Below are positions 41,549 through 50,209 of a stretch of DNA of 64,000 nt, one piece after another (the first letter of the stretch is position 1; the number at the start of each line of letters is the position of its first letter). Origin of the DNA: Peterkaempfera sp044755465. GTDB lineage: Bacteria > Actinomycetota > Actinomycetes > Streptomycetales > Streptomycetaceae. The stretch covers positions 1 through 64,000 of the forward strand of contig NZ_JBIVRB010000022.1 in assembly GCF_044755465.1 (NCBI RefSeq). The letters run 5' to 3'. The notes below the pieces were generated by a model. That model made no database searches, had not been told where the DNA came from, and saw only the letters and a program-made list of their open reading frames with translations. Both the position numbers and the translations under genes were made by a program.

Positions 41549-44419
41549 ATGGCCGTCACCACCGTCACCACCATCGCCGGGCCACACACCGGAGTCACCG
41601 TCCGGGTCGACGAGTCCCGACGGCTCGGCCGCCTCGTCCGGACAGCGCGTCAAGGGCACCCGCTCACCGCCGAGTTGGCCGGCGACCCGGGCGCGGGCAA
41701 GACACGGCTGCTCACCGCGCTGGCCCACCAGGGCCGGGCCCAGGGCCTGACCGTGCTGCGCGGCTGCGGCTCGGAAGCCGAGAACCAGGTGCCGTTCCAC
41801 CCCTTCGTCCAGGCACTGACCACCTGGCAGGCCAGCACCGGAACGGGCAGCGGCGGGCCCGAGGCCGCCGCACTGCTGCGCGCCCTCACCGACGGCGGCG
41901 CGGCCGTCCGCGACAGCGCGGAGCCCGCCTGGCGGCTCCCCTACTTCGCGGAGCTGCGCCGGCTGCTCGCCGGGCTGCTCGCCGCGATCCCCGAAGGACT
42001 GCTCCTGCTGCTCGACGACTTCCACTGGTCCGACACCCCCTCGCTGCGGCTGCTGGAGACGCTGATCCGCCGGCCGGTCGACGGCGGCCTCGCGATCGCC
42101 GTTGCCCACCGGCCCCGCCAGGCCCCCGTCTCGCTGCGCGCCGCCCTCCAGCAGGGCGCCGAACTGGGCACCGTCGACAGCGTCGAACTCGGCCCGCTGA
42201 CCCCCCACCAGTGCGCCGAACTGCTCGGCACCGGCCCCGACACCCCGGACCTCGCACGGCTGCACCAGCGCAGCGACGGCAACCCGCTCTATCTGACGGC
42301 GCTGGCCGAGACGGCCTCGGTCACCCATGACGCCCTCGGCCGCTGGACCGGCAGCGGCCTCGGCGCCCGGCTGCTGGCCGAGACCGCGCTGCTGGGCGAA
42401 GTCCCGCGCAAGGCCGTCCAGTCGGCGGCGGTGCTCGGCGGGGTCTTCGACGCCGGGGCGGTCGCGGAGGTCGCCGAGATCAGCCGCGACGAAGCCTGCC
42501 GGGCCCTGGCCGAACTGTGCGGGCGCGACCTGGTCCGCGCGGCCGACGGACCGGAGGGGTACGCCTTCCGGCACCCGCTGCTGCGCTGCTGCCTGTACGC
42601 GGCCACGGACCCCTGCTGGCGGGCCGGCGCCCACCGCAGGGCACTGGACCGGCTCGGCCGTTCCGGCGCACCGGCCCTCGAACTGGCCCCGCACATCGAA
42701 CGCTCCGGCGCCGGCACCCGCCCGTCCGACGGCGCGGTGCTGGCCGCCGCGACCCGCGCCGCCGTCCACCTGGGCCGACCGGCGGAGGGCGCCCGCTGGC
42801 TCACCTCCGCGCTGCGCCTGCGCCGCCGGACGGCCGACCCCGTGACGGCCGACCCCGTGACGGACGGCGCTGCGACGGTCGGCGCTGCGACGGTCGGCGC
42901 TGCGACCGGTACGGCGACCGGCGTCACGGCGCCCGGACCGCTCGACGCCGAGCTGTGGAAGTCCGTGGTGCGCGCCCTCGCCGCCGAGGGCGACGCCGAG
43001 CGGATGGCGACCCTCGCCCGGGAGATCCTGGCCGGGCCGCTCGGCCCCGGCGAACCCCAGCTCTGCGGCGAGACCCGCGCACTCCAGGAGCCGCGCGTCT
43101 CCGCCGTCACCTTCCTCTCGACCGCCCTGGCGGCGACCGGCCACGAGGAGCGGGCGCAAGCGCTGATCACCGCCGAACTCCCCGCCGGGCCCGGCACCGC
43201 ACCCGACGCCTGGACACCGCTCCAGCTCCAGCAGCAACTGGGCAAGATCCTCGCGGGCAAGGTCCCGGCCCGCACCGACGTCGAGACGCTGCTCCCGGCG
43301 GCCCGCCGCGCCGACCCGGTCACCCGGGCCGGTGCCCTGGTGATCAGCGGACTCACCGCCCTGCTCGACGGCGACATGTGCGCCGCCGAGAGGTCACTCG
43401 AGAGCGGAGCCCACGCCCTCGACGAGCTGGCCGCCGACCGTCCGGCCGGCGAGCAGGAGTGCGCCTACCTCCTGACGCTGAGCTGGACGGAGGCGCTGAT
43501 GGGCTGGTACGGGCCCGCGCACGGCCACGCCGAGCGCGCCCTGACCGCCGCCCGCAAGCGCGGCGACACCCACCTGCTGGCCCCGCTGCTCGCCACCCTC
43601 GGCTATGTGCACTACCAGACGGGCCGGCTGGCCGACGCCCTCGACGCGGTACGGGAAGGCGGCGCCGTCTCCGCCCGGATGGGCCGCACCGACCACGCGC
43701 ACCTGTCGGACGCGATCGCGGCGGCCGCCTGGGCGCAACTCGGCCACGCGTCCGCGCCGACCCCCTTCCTCCCGCAGCTGCCCGCCGCGCCCGCCGTGGC
43801 CCGTACGCCGCTCAACGCCCTGCTGCTCGCGGAGGCGGCGCTGGCCTCCGGTGAGGCGGACACCGCCCTGGCGCTGCTGCTGCCCGAACGCGACGCGCTG
43901 CGGGTCTCCCAACCGGTCGCGGTGCTCGCCGCCCGTGACTACGAACTCCTCGCCGCCGCCGCCGTCCAGGCGGGCGTCGGCCGGGAGAACCTGGACGCCT
44001 GGGCCGAGCACGCGGCGGCCGCGGCGGCGGCCTGCGGCCTCGCCGAGCAGAGCGGCCACGCCCTGCTCGCCCGGGGGCACGCCCTGCTGGGCCGCCGGCA
44101 GCCGACGGAGGCCGCCCGGTGCTACAAGGAGGCGCAGTTGCTCTTCGGCAGCGAGAGCCCGGCGGGTGCGCGGGCCCGTGAACTGGCCCGCTCGGCGGTG
44201 CGGGCGACCGATCGCGGCCCGGAGAGCGTCCTCGGGGAGCTGACCCTGCGCGAACGCGAGGTGGCCGAACTCGCCGGCGCGGGGCTCAAGACGAAGGACA
44301 TCGCGGGCCGGCTGCGGGTCAGCCCCCGCACGGTCGACGTCCATCTGACCCGCATCTACAACAAGCTGGGGGTGACCTCGCGCGCCGGACTCGTCAGGTT
44401 GATGACCCTGGCGAGCTGA
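41549..44419 (+). CDS. LAL-family LuxR transcriptional activator (AbyH-like)
   Basis: The 956-residue regulator has an N-terminal AAA/NTPase domain (Walker A GDPGAGKT near 46-53, Walker B LLLLDDFHWSD near 155), a long TPR-like middle region, and a C-terminal LuxR helix-turn-helix at about 895-950 (LTLREREVAELAGAGLKTKDIAGRLRVSPRTVDVHLTRIYNKLG). This is the standard LAL architecture of pathway-specific activators of large PKS clusters. GGGAAGGAG stands upstream of ATG 41549. It is divergent from the RHS-tetronate operon and convergent with the thioesterase gene, with a strong hairpin between. A 15-bp tandem repeat adds GAATV units around residue 440. Confidence 0.94.
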   Translation: MAVTTVTTIAGPHTGVTVRVDESRRLGRLVRTARQGHPLTAELAGDPGAGKTRLLTALAHQGRAQGLTVLRGCGSEAENQVPFHPFVQALTTWQASTGTGSGGPEAAALLRALTDGGAAVRDSAEPAWRLPYFAELRRLLAGLLAAIPEGLLLLLDDFHWSDTPSLRLLETLIRRPVDGGLAIAVAHRPRQAPVSLRAALQQGAELGTVDSVELGPLTPHQCAELLGTGPDTPDLARLHQRSDGNPLYLTALAETASVTHDALGRWTGSGLGARLLAETALLGEVPRKAVQSAAVLGGVFDAGAVAEVAEISRDEACRALAELCGRDLVRAADGPEGYAFRHPLLRCCLYAATDPCWRAGAHRRALDRLGRSGAPALELAPHIERSGAGTRPSDGAVLAAATRAAVHLGRPAEGARWLTSALRLRRRTADPVTADPVTDGAATVGAATVGAATGTATGVTAPGPLDAELWKSVVRALAAEGDAERMATLAREILAGPLGPGEPQLCGETRALQEPRVSAVTFLSTALAATGHEERAQALITAELPAGPGTAPDAWTPLQLQQQLGKILAGKVPARTDVETLLPAARRADPVTRAGALVISGLTALLDGDMCAAERSLESGAHALDELAADRPAGEQECAYLLTLSWTEALMGWYGPAHGHAERALTAARKRGDTHLLAPLLATLGYVHYQTGRLADALDAVREGGAVSARMGRTDHAHLSDAIAAAAWAQLGHASAPTPFLPQLPAAPAVARTPLNALLLAEAALASGEADTALALLLPERDALRVSQPVAVLAARDYELLAAAAVQAGVGRENLDAWAEHAAAAAAACGLAEQSGHALLARGHALLGRRQPTEAARCYKEAQLLFGSESPAGARARELARSAVRATDRGPESVLGELTLREREVAELAGAGLKTKDIAGRLRVSPRTVDVHLTRIYNKLGVTSRAGLVRLMTLAS
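42866..42907 (+). repeat. 15-bp tandem repeat inside the LAL regulator gene
   Basis: GGCGCTGCGACGGTC occurs at 42866-42880 and 42881-42895, then a partial copy follows. It encodes GAATV units in a linker between the NTPase and TPR-like regions. Confidence 0.85.
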
Positions 44420-44450
44420 GCGGCCCCGACCCGGCAGACGAACCCGCCCC

Positions 44451-44495
44451 CGCCCGGCCGCGACCGACCGTCCGGGGTCGGTCGCGGGCCGGGCG
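44451..44495. terminator. Long hairpin between convergent LAL and thioesterase genes
   Basis: A 19-base arm beginning CGCCCGGCCG at 44451 pairs with a complementary arm ending at 44495, with one bulged G and a short loop. It lies between the stops of two convergent genes (44419 and 44502) and should terminate transcription from both sides. Confidence 0.8.
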
Positions 44496-44501
44496 GACCG
44501 C

Positions 44502-45257
44502 TCATGACCGCTGCGGGAGCAGACCGGTCATCAGCCCCGCCACGGCGGCCAGGTGGTCATTGAGGAAGAAGTGGCCTCCGGCGAAGACCCGCAGCTCGAA
44601 GTCGCCGCTGGTGTGGTGCCGCCAGGCGCGTACGTCCGCCACGGACGCCTCCGGGTCGGCGTCCCCGGCCAGCGCGGTGACCCGGCAGCCGAGCGGGGTG
44701 CCGGGCGTCCCCTCGTACGCCGCGAGCGCCGCGTAGTCGCCGCGCAACGTGGGCAGGATGAGCCGCAGCATCTCGTCGTCCTCCAGCAGCGACGCCACCG
44801 TGCCGCCCAGCGAGCCGACCTTGGCGATCAGCGCCCGGTCGTCCATGACCCGCGCACCGCCGGGCTGGGGCCGGCCGGGTGCCCGCCGACCGGACACCAC
44901 GAGGGTGGCGGCGGCGCCGGGCGTCCCTTCGAGCCGTACGGCCACCTCGTAGGCGAGGGAGGCCCCCATGCTGTGGCCCAGCAGCACCCGGAGTCGGCCC
45001 GGGTCGTCGTCGGCGCCCAGGGCGGCGGCGATCCGGTCGGCCAGCCGGTGCAGGTCGGCCTCCGGGGCCTCCTGGTGGCGGTCCTGCCGTCCCGGATACT
45101 GGACGGCCAGCACCTCGACGGCGGGGGCGAGGGCGGCGGACAGCGGGAACCAGTAGGCCGCGGAGCCGCCGGCGTGCGGGAAGCAGACCAGTTCGGCCAC
45201 CGCGTCGCGGCTGGGATGGAAGCGGCGGAACCAGGTGTCCTGACGGCCCTGTGCCAC
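44502..45257 (-). CDS. Type II thioesterase (AbyT-like)
   Basis: The 251-residue editing thioesterase has CFPHAGGSAAYWF near 25-37, the nucleophile elbow GHSMGAS near 95, and a catalytic histidine in FAGGHFFLNDH near the C-terminus. Such enzymes clear misprimed or decarboxylated units from PKS carrier proteins. Start GTG 45257 lies two bases after the SARP stop, so translation is likely coupled to the SARP gene. Longer frames read antisense-like through the SARP gene and lack family similarity. Confidence 0.93.
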   Translation of the reverse strand: MAQGRQDTWFRRFHPSRDAVAELVCFPHAGGSAAYWFPLSAALAPAVEVLAVQYPGRQDRHQEAPEADLHRLADRIAAALGADDDPGRLRVLLGHSMGASLAYEVAVRLEGTPGAAATLVVSGRRAPGRPQPGGARVMDDRALIAKVGSLGGTVASLLEDDEMLRLILPTLRGDYAALAAYEGTPGTPLGCRVTALAGDADPEASVADVRAWRHHTSGDFELRVFAGGHFFLNDHLAAVAGLMTGLLPQRS

Positions 45258-45259
45258 CG

Positions 45260-46033
45260 TCAGCTCGCCATCGGAAGGTCGAGGAGCCGGTCGGAGGTGA
45301 GGATCGCCTGGTGCAGCCTGCGCAGCGAACGGCAGGGCTCCAGGCCCAGTTCGGCCCGCAGCACGCGCTGCGCCGACCGGTAGACCCCGAGCGCCTCGGC
45401 CTGGCGGTCCGAGCGGTAGAGGACGAGCATCAGCTGCCGGTAGAACGACTCCCGCAGCGGGTACTGCGCGGTGAGGGCGTTGAGCAGGCCGATCACCTCG
45501 CGGTGCCGGCCGAGCGAGATGCGCGCCTCGACCGACAGCTCCAGGCAGGCCAGGCGCTCCTCCTCCACCCAGGCGGCGAAGCGGGTGAGGGCGGGCCCCT
45601 CGGGGGTGCCGTCGAGCACCGGCCCCCGGATGAGGGACAGCGCCCGGTCGAACGCGTCCAACGCCGCCTCGTACGCCCCCGCCTGCTGGTGGGCCCGGCC
45701 CTCGCGCATGGCCGACCGGAAGTCCGCCACGTCGTAGTCCGAACCGTCGAGGCGCATGAGATAGCCGGACGGCTTGGTGGTGATGGCTCGGGCCTGGGTG
45801 TCGCCCGCCGCCATCAGGAACTTGCGCAGCTGGGAGAGGTAGACATGGACGGAGGCGGAGGCGCGCCGGGGCGGGCCGGCCCCCCACAACTCCTCGATCA
45901 GCTGCTCCTTGGTCGTCACCCGGCCCGCGCCGACGAGCAGCGCGGCGAGCGTCATCTCCATCTTGGGGGCACTGAGTGAGTAGCGTTCGCCTGCGTTGGA
46001 GACGCGGAGCGGACCGAGCAGTTCGTATCGCAT
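45260..46033 (-). CDS. SARP-family pathway regulator (AbyI-like)
   Basis: The 257-residue protein has the short SARP architecture: an N-terminal OmpR-like winged helix (about 1-95, MRYELLGPLRV..., QLIEELWG..., VYLSQLRKFL) and a bacterial transcriptional activation domain (about 100-250, DVADFRSAMREGRAHQ..., PLRESFYRQLMLVLYRSDRQAEALGVY). It should activate cluster promoters by binding 11-bp-spaced direct repeats. The thioesterase gene follows immediately. Upstream, 173 bp separate it from a divergent small gene. Confidence 0.94.
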   Translation of the reverse strand: MRYELLGPLRVSNAGERYSLSAPKMEMTLAALLVGAGRVTTKEQLIEELWGAGPPRRASASVHVYLSQLRKFLMAAGDTQARAITTKPSGYLMRLDGSDYDVADFRSAMREGRAHQQAGAYEAALDAFDRALSLIRGPVLDGTPEGPALTRFAAWVEEERLACLELSVEARISLGRHREVIGLLNALTAQYPLRESFYRQLMLVLYRSDRQAEALGVYRSAQRVLRAELGLEPCRSLRRLHQAILTSDRLLDLPMAS

Positions 46034-46206
46034 CTGTACCTCGCGCGGTAGGGGAACAAACTTTCGTGGTTCCGGCTCCCGCCCACTCTCATGTCACCGT
46101 CGCGGTCCGCGCATCGGAGAAACTGCGTACGTATGCCCGATTGGCCAAAAGCCGTCGTCGCGGGCGGCTTTGGAACGGCTTTGGCGCGCTCGGTCATCGT
46201 CGGGGG

Positions 46207-46506
46207 ATGCGCTCTCTCCTCGCCCGGTCGGTACGGCTGGTGGTCGACTCCCTGGTCGCCGCCGGCCAGTTCTGCGTCTATGTGCCCCCGGTGGCCCCGA
46301 TCACGGCGCAGATTCCGGTCGGCCCCGCAGCCGGCGGACCGGGCCCGGGGCACCCGGAGCGGCTCTGCCCCGAAGTCCCGCTCAGCGCGGTGGAGGCGGC
46401 ACTGAGCCGGCAACTGCGCGGACGCCCCATGCAGTGGCCCGAGGACACCGCCCCCGACCGGGCCCCGCTGTCGACCTGGTCCCGCCGGACCCACCGCCAC
46501 CGCTGA
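46207..46506 (+). CDS. Small DUF6059-like protein
   Basis: The 99-residue protein has a hydrophobic N-terminus (LLARSVRLVVDSLVAAGQFCVYVPP) and a conserved-looking middle, GHPERLCPEVPLSAVEAALSRQL. I associate that pattern with DUF6059 proteins, which are commonly encoded beside SARP regulators. Function is unknown. ATG 46207 has a poor ribosome site (GGGGG directly before it), so the start is uncertain. The longer upstream frame overlaps the divergent SARP gene and seems unlikely. Confidence 0.6.
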   Translation: MRSLLARSVRLVVDSLVAAGQFCVYVPPVAPITAQIPVGPAAGGPGPGHPERLCPEVPLSAVEAALSRQLRGRPMQWPEDTAPDRAPLSTWSRRTHRHR

Positions 46507-46627
46507 CCCCACGTCAGGGAGCCTCGGCCGAGGAGCAGTTCCCGGAGCTGACCCGAAAGGGCCGTCGGCACCGTGTAGGTACTGCAAGGCCTTCGGCAGA
46601 AGGTTGCCTGATCACTCTGGAGGGGCC

Positions 46628-49600
46628 ATGAAGAGCACGAGACCGGTCGCGCGGCGACGCGACCGTGCGGAATCCGTGGGGAGGGGTGCGCCACCGTACG
46701 GGGGCCGCCCCGCAGCGGGGCGGCGGAGTGCGGTGGCCGCGCTGTTCGCCGCTCCGGCGCGGGGCGTGACGAGGCGGCGCTCCCTGGCGGTCGCACTGGT
46801 GGCCGCGTTGCTGGCGGGCCTCCTGGGCCTGCTGGCGGGGCCGCCCGCGCTGGCCGCCGTCGGTGACCGGCCCACGGCCACCTGGAACATGCAGGGCGGC
46901 AGCAGCGCGCAGACGGACAAGTGGCAGACCGGTGTCGCGTACCTCGCCTACCGGGCCGATGTCGTGGCCCTCCAGGAGGCCGGGCCCACGCCGCCGCCAC
47001 CCGTCGCCGGCACCCAGGTCGAGACCTTCGAGGAGAACAGCCCGACGCACCGCCTGGAGGTCGGGCGGAACGCCGACGGCAGAACGACCGTACTGCCGCC
47101 GGGAGTCGGCAGCCAGGTCACCCACAGCATCGCGCAACTCGGTCACGATCAGGCGCTGCAACGCCACGTCTACTGGCTCGCCACCGACCGGGCCGCGAAC
47201 CGCAACCAGTGGGGCGAGTCCGAAAACCGCGTCAACCTCGCCATCGTCTCCTCGGTGCAGGCGGACCAGGTCGCGCTCATCCCCAATCAGCTCGCCCGCA
47301 GCGACGGTGCCAACCCCTACTCCGCGCGGGCGGCCCTGGGCATACGCATCGGAGACACGTGGTACTTCGACCTCCACGGCTTCTCGGGCAGCGGGAACGA
47401 CGACGCCGGGCTCCTGTCGAACATCAGCGACTTCGTCGACAGCCAGCCCTTGGCGGTGGGGGCGCCGCACTGGATCGCCCTCGGTGACTACAACCGCGAT
47501 CCGGGCACCCTGACGATTCCGGCCGGGACGCAGCTCTACAACAGCGGGAACTACACCCACAACCTCTTCGGGCAGAGCAACTCCTCGCCGAGGGAGCTCG
47601 ACTACGGTGTCGGGACCGCCCCGGCCAACGGCGTCCTGGTGGGTCGAGTCCTGAACAACACCACCATCGCCCAGATGGCGGACCACGTCCCGGTGTTCGT
47701 CGGCCCCTTCCGGGGCGCGGCCGAACCCAGGACGCTCTACCTGGACGCGACGGTGGAGAGCATGGAGTCCGGCGGTGTGCTCGACGCCTACGAGGGCGGC
47801 TCCGCCAATGGGACGCCGATCTACAGCAACCGGCGCAACGGCGCGACCAACCAGCGGTGGACGGTGCAGGAGGACGACGACGGCGCACTCACGTTCCGCA
47901 ACATCGACAGCGGCCGCTGTCTCGACTACATCGGTGACGCGGTGGCGGGCACACCCCTGCAGATCTGGGACTGCGACGATGTGGACACCCAGCGCTGGGC
48001 GGCGCAGTGGCTGGGCAACAACGAGTACCAGTTGCGCAATCTGGAGAACCAGAGCCTCTGCCTGAACGTCAGCGGCGGCCAGCCCGACATCAATACGCCC
48101 AAGCGGGCCATACTGTGGGACTGCAACAACACGCCCAATGAACGGTGGATCTTCACACCGTCCTGGCCGTACACCTTCGCCACCGAGGGGCCGTGGGACT
48201 TCTCGAAGCAGGTCCCGGGACCGGTCAGCGTCGAGTCCCTGAAGGCCGGCGGCCTGATGGACGTGGACCGCAGGCACACTGACAATGACTCACTGGTCGT
48301 CCAGTACCACCGGACCAGGCAGCCCAACCAGGGCTGGTACCTCTCCTGGAGCGACAGCCAGACCGTCACCTTCAAGGGGGTGCAGAGCGGCCGCTGCCTC
48401 GACATCCACAGCAGCGACACCGCCGAAGCCGGGCGCGAGGCGGTCATCTTCGACTGCCACCCCGGTCAGGCGAGCCAGCAGTGGCGGGTCGAGCAGTTGC
48501 GGGGCGCGGAGGTCATGTTCCACAGCGTCGCCCGCCCGGACCTGTGCCTGGATGTCCACGGCGGACCCGTCGACCCGGACCAGGGCTATCTGGACGTCTG
48601 GCCGTGCAGCAGCCATGCCGATCCGGCCCGGAACCAGACGTGGCTGATGACACCGTACGACCCGAGCGGCGATCCGGTGCTGGACCCGGAGTCCGACTGG
48701 GACGACCCCACGTCGGGCGGCGGTGTGCTGATCGGGGACGCCGGCAAGCCCGCCCAGCGGGTCGCGTACTACCCCAGCTGGTCGGTCTACGGGAACGCCT
48801 TCTACCCGAAGGACCTGGACACCCAGGGCATCGCCGGGAAGCTGACCACCCTGAACTACGCCTTCGAGAACATCGACCCGGTGAACCTCACCTGCTTCGC
48901 GGCGAACAAGGCGAGCTCGTCCGACGAGAGCGACACCGACGGCAATGACGGCTCGGCGGACGCCTGGGCCGACTACCAGATGTCCTTCACGACCGACAAC
49001 AGTGTCGACGGGGTCGCCGACACCTGGGACCAGCCGCTCAAGGGGAACTTCAACCAGCTCGAGAAGCTGAAGGCCAAGTACCCGAACCTGAAGGTCGTGG
49101 TGTCGCTGGGCGGCTGGACGTACTCGAAGTACTTCTCCGATGTGGCGGCGACCGACGCCTCCCGGAAGAAGTTCGTCGGCTCCTGCATCGACATGTACAT
49201 CAAGGGCGACCTGCCCACCGGGATCAACGACGATCCGGCCGGTGGCACCGGCGTGGCCGCCGGGGTCTTCGACGGATTCGACATCGACTGGGAGTTCCCG
49301 GGCAGCGCCAACGGGCACACGGGCAACCATGTCTCCGCCCAGGACGGTGCCAACTACACCCTGCTGCTCCAGGAGTTCCGCACCGAACTCGACGCCCTCG
49401 GCGGCGGCAAGCACTACCAGCTCACCGCAGCGCTGCCGGCCGGACCGACCGAGATCGGCCGGCTCCAGGTGGGACAGCTGGCGGCGGCGCTCGACATGGG
49501 CGACGTCATGGCCTACGACTTCCACGGCGCCTTCGAGGCGAACGGTCCGACCGACTTCCAGTCACCAATCTTCGACTCGCCGGAGAGCCCGGCCAATGGA

Positions 49601-50044
49601 ACCCAGTTCACCGCGAACGACGCCGTCAACAACTACCTCACCCAGGGGTTCCCGGCCGGCAAGCTCACCCTGGGCGTCCCGCTCTACGGACGGGGCTGGA
49701 CCGGCGTCCCGGACGGCGGCAAGAGCGGCCTGTACCAGTCGGTGACCGGACCGACGGCGGCGTACGGGTTCTCGCAGTCCCCCGGGGTGGTCTTCTACAA
49801 GGAGCTGAAGGCCGACGGGAAGCTGACCGGCGGCAACGTCCACTTCGATCCGCAGACCTACGGCTCCTGGGTCTACGACGGGACCGACTTCTGGAGCATC
49901 GAATCGCCCCTGTCGCTCGCCTACAAGCGGCAGTACATCAAGAACAAGGGCCTCGGCGGAGTGATGATGTACTCCCTGGAGGCCGATGACTCCACCAGCA
50001 CCCTGCTCAACGCCGCCACCGGCTACGGCGACCTCACAGGGTGA
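46628..50044 (+). CDS. Secreted CdtB-like nuclease / double ricin lectin / GH18 chitinase fusion
   Basis: The 1138-residue protein starts at ATG 46628, with GGAGG before it. A long arginine-rich n-region and hydrophobic segment suggest export, with cleavage after ALA near residue 76. Residues 80-360 match the DNase I/CdtB fold: ATWNMQGGSSAQTDKW (Asn87), metal-binding Glu117 in LQEAG, His250 in DLHGFS, GDYNRDP (Asp287, Asn289) and ADHVPV (Asp352, His353). About 368-690 are two ricin-type beta-trefoils with QxW-type repeats (NQRW, TQRW, NERW, SQQW, NQTW). About 715-1138 is a GH18 chitinase with DGFDIDWEF, catalytic Glu889 and Asp887. All catalytic sets look complete. The lectin-plus-CdtB part parallels cytolethal distending toxin in one chain, and the chitinase could give entry into fungal or arthropod targets (inference). 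It may equally be a scavenging enzyme using extracellular DNA and chitin. Confidence 0.88.
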   Translation: MKSTRPVARRRDRAESVGRGAPPYGGRPAAGRRSAVAALFAAPARGVTRRRSLAVALVAALLAGLLGLLAGPPALAAVGDRPTATWNMQGGSSAQTDKWQTGVAYLAYRADVVALQEAGPTPPPPVAGTQVETFEENSPTHRLEVGRNADGRTTVLPPGVGSQVTHSIAQLGHDQALQRHVYWLATDRAANRNQWGESENRVNLAIVSSVQADQVALIPNQLARSDGANPYSARAALGIRIGDTWYFDLHGFSGSGNDDAGLLSNISDFVDSQPLAVGAPHWIALGDYNRDPGTLTIPAGTQLYNSGNYTHNLFGQSNSSPRELDYGVGTAPANGVLVGRVLNNTTIAQMADHVPVFVGPFRGAAEPRTLYLDATVESMESGGVLDAYEGGSANGTPIYSNRRNGATNQRWTVQEDDDGALTFRNIDSGRCLDYIGDAVAGTPLQIWDCDDVDTQRWAAQWLGNNEYQLRNLENQSLCLNVSGGQPDINTPKRAILWDCNNTPNERWIFTPSWPYTFATEGPWDFSKQVPGPVSVESLKAGGLMDVDRRHTDNDSLVVQYHRTRQPNQGWYLSWSDSQTVTFKGVQSGRCLDIHSSDTAEAGREAVIFDCHPGQASQQWRVEQLRGAEVMFHSVARPDLCLDVHGGPVDPDQGYLDVWPCSSHADPARNQTWLMTPYDPSGDPVLDPESDWDDPTSGGGVLIGDAGKPAQRVAYYPSWSVYGNAFYPKDLDTQGIAGKLTTLNYAFENIDPVNLTCFAANKASSSDESDTDGNDGSADAWADYQMSFTTDNSVDGVADTWDQPLKGNFNQLEKLKAKYPNLKVVVSLGGWTYSKYFSDVAATDASRKKFVGSCIDMYIKGDLPTGINDDPAGGTGVAAGVFDGFDIDWEFPGSANGHTGNHVSAQDGANYTLLLQEFRTELDALGGGKHYQLTAALPAGPTEIGRLQVGQLAAALDMGDVMAYDFHGAFEANGPTDFQSPIFDSPESPANGTQFTANDAVNNYLTQGFPAGKLTLGVPLYGRGWTGVPDGGKSGLYQSVTGPTAAYGFSQSPGVVFYKELKADGKLTGGNVHFDPQTYGSWVYDGTDFWSIESPLSLAYKRQYIKNKGLGGVMMYSLEADDSTSTLLNAATGYGDLTG

Positions 50045-50048
50045 CCCC

Positions 50049-50084
50049 GTGCGGCCCGGCCCGCCCCGGCGGGCCGGGCCGCAC
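50049..50084. terminator. Perfect 16-bp hairpin directly after the chitinase fusion gene
   Basis: The arm at 50049-50064 (GTGCGGCCCGGCCCGC) has an exact reverse complement at 50069-50084 around a four-base loop. It begins four bases after the stop codon of the fusion gene. Confidence 0.9.
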
Positions 50085-50091
50085 ACGCCCG

Positions 50092-50126
50092 GTCCGGCGC
50101 AGCGGACTTCCGCCGCTGCGCCGGAC
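50092..50126. terminator. Perfect 14-bp hairpin, second of three
   Basis: GTCCGGCGCAGCGG (50092-50105) pairs exactly with 50113-50126 around a seven-base loop. It lies in the middle of the convergent intergenic region. Confidence 0.85.
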
Positions 50127-50132
50127 GCACGT

Positions 50133-50166
50133 CCGCCCCGCAAGGCCGTGGGGCCTTGCGGGGCGG
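50133..50166. terminator. Perfect 15-bp hairpin, third of three
   Basis: CCGCCCCGCAAGGCC (50133-50147) pairs exactly with 50152-50166 around the loop GTGG. It stands 43 bp beyond the stop of the convergent LPMO gene and probably serves that gene. Confidence 0.88.
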
Positions 50167-50209
50167 AGTGCTGGTGCTGGTGCGTCAGCTCGTCAGGCTG
50201 TCAGCTTAT

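Noticed and set aside
41363..43237. Minus-strand frame of 624 codons across the LAL gene
   Set aside because: It is the complement of a clear LAL regulator with full NTPase and LuxR motifs. The frame's translation is Gly/Arg-rich and resembles nothing.
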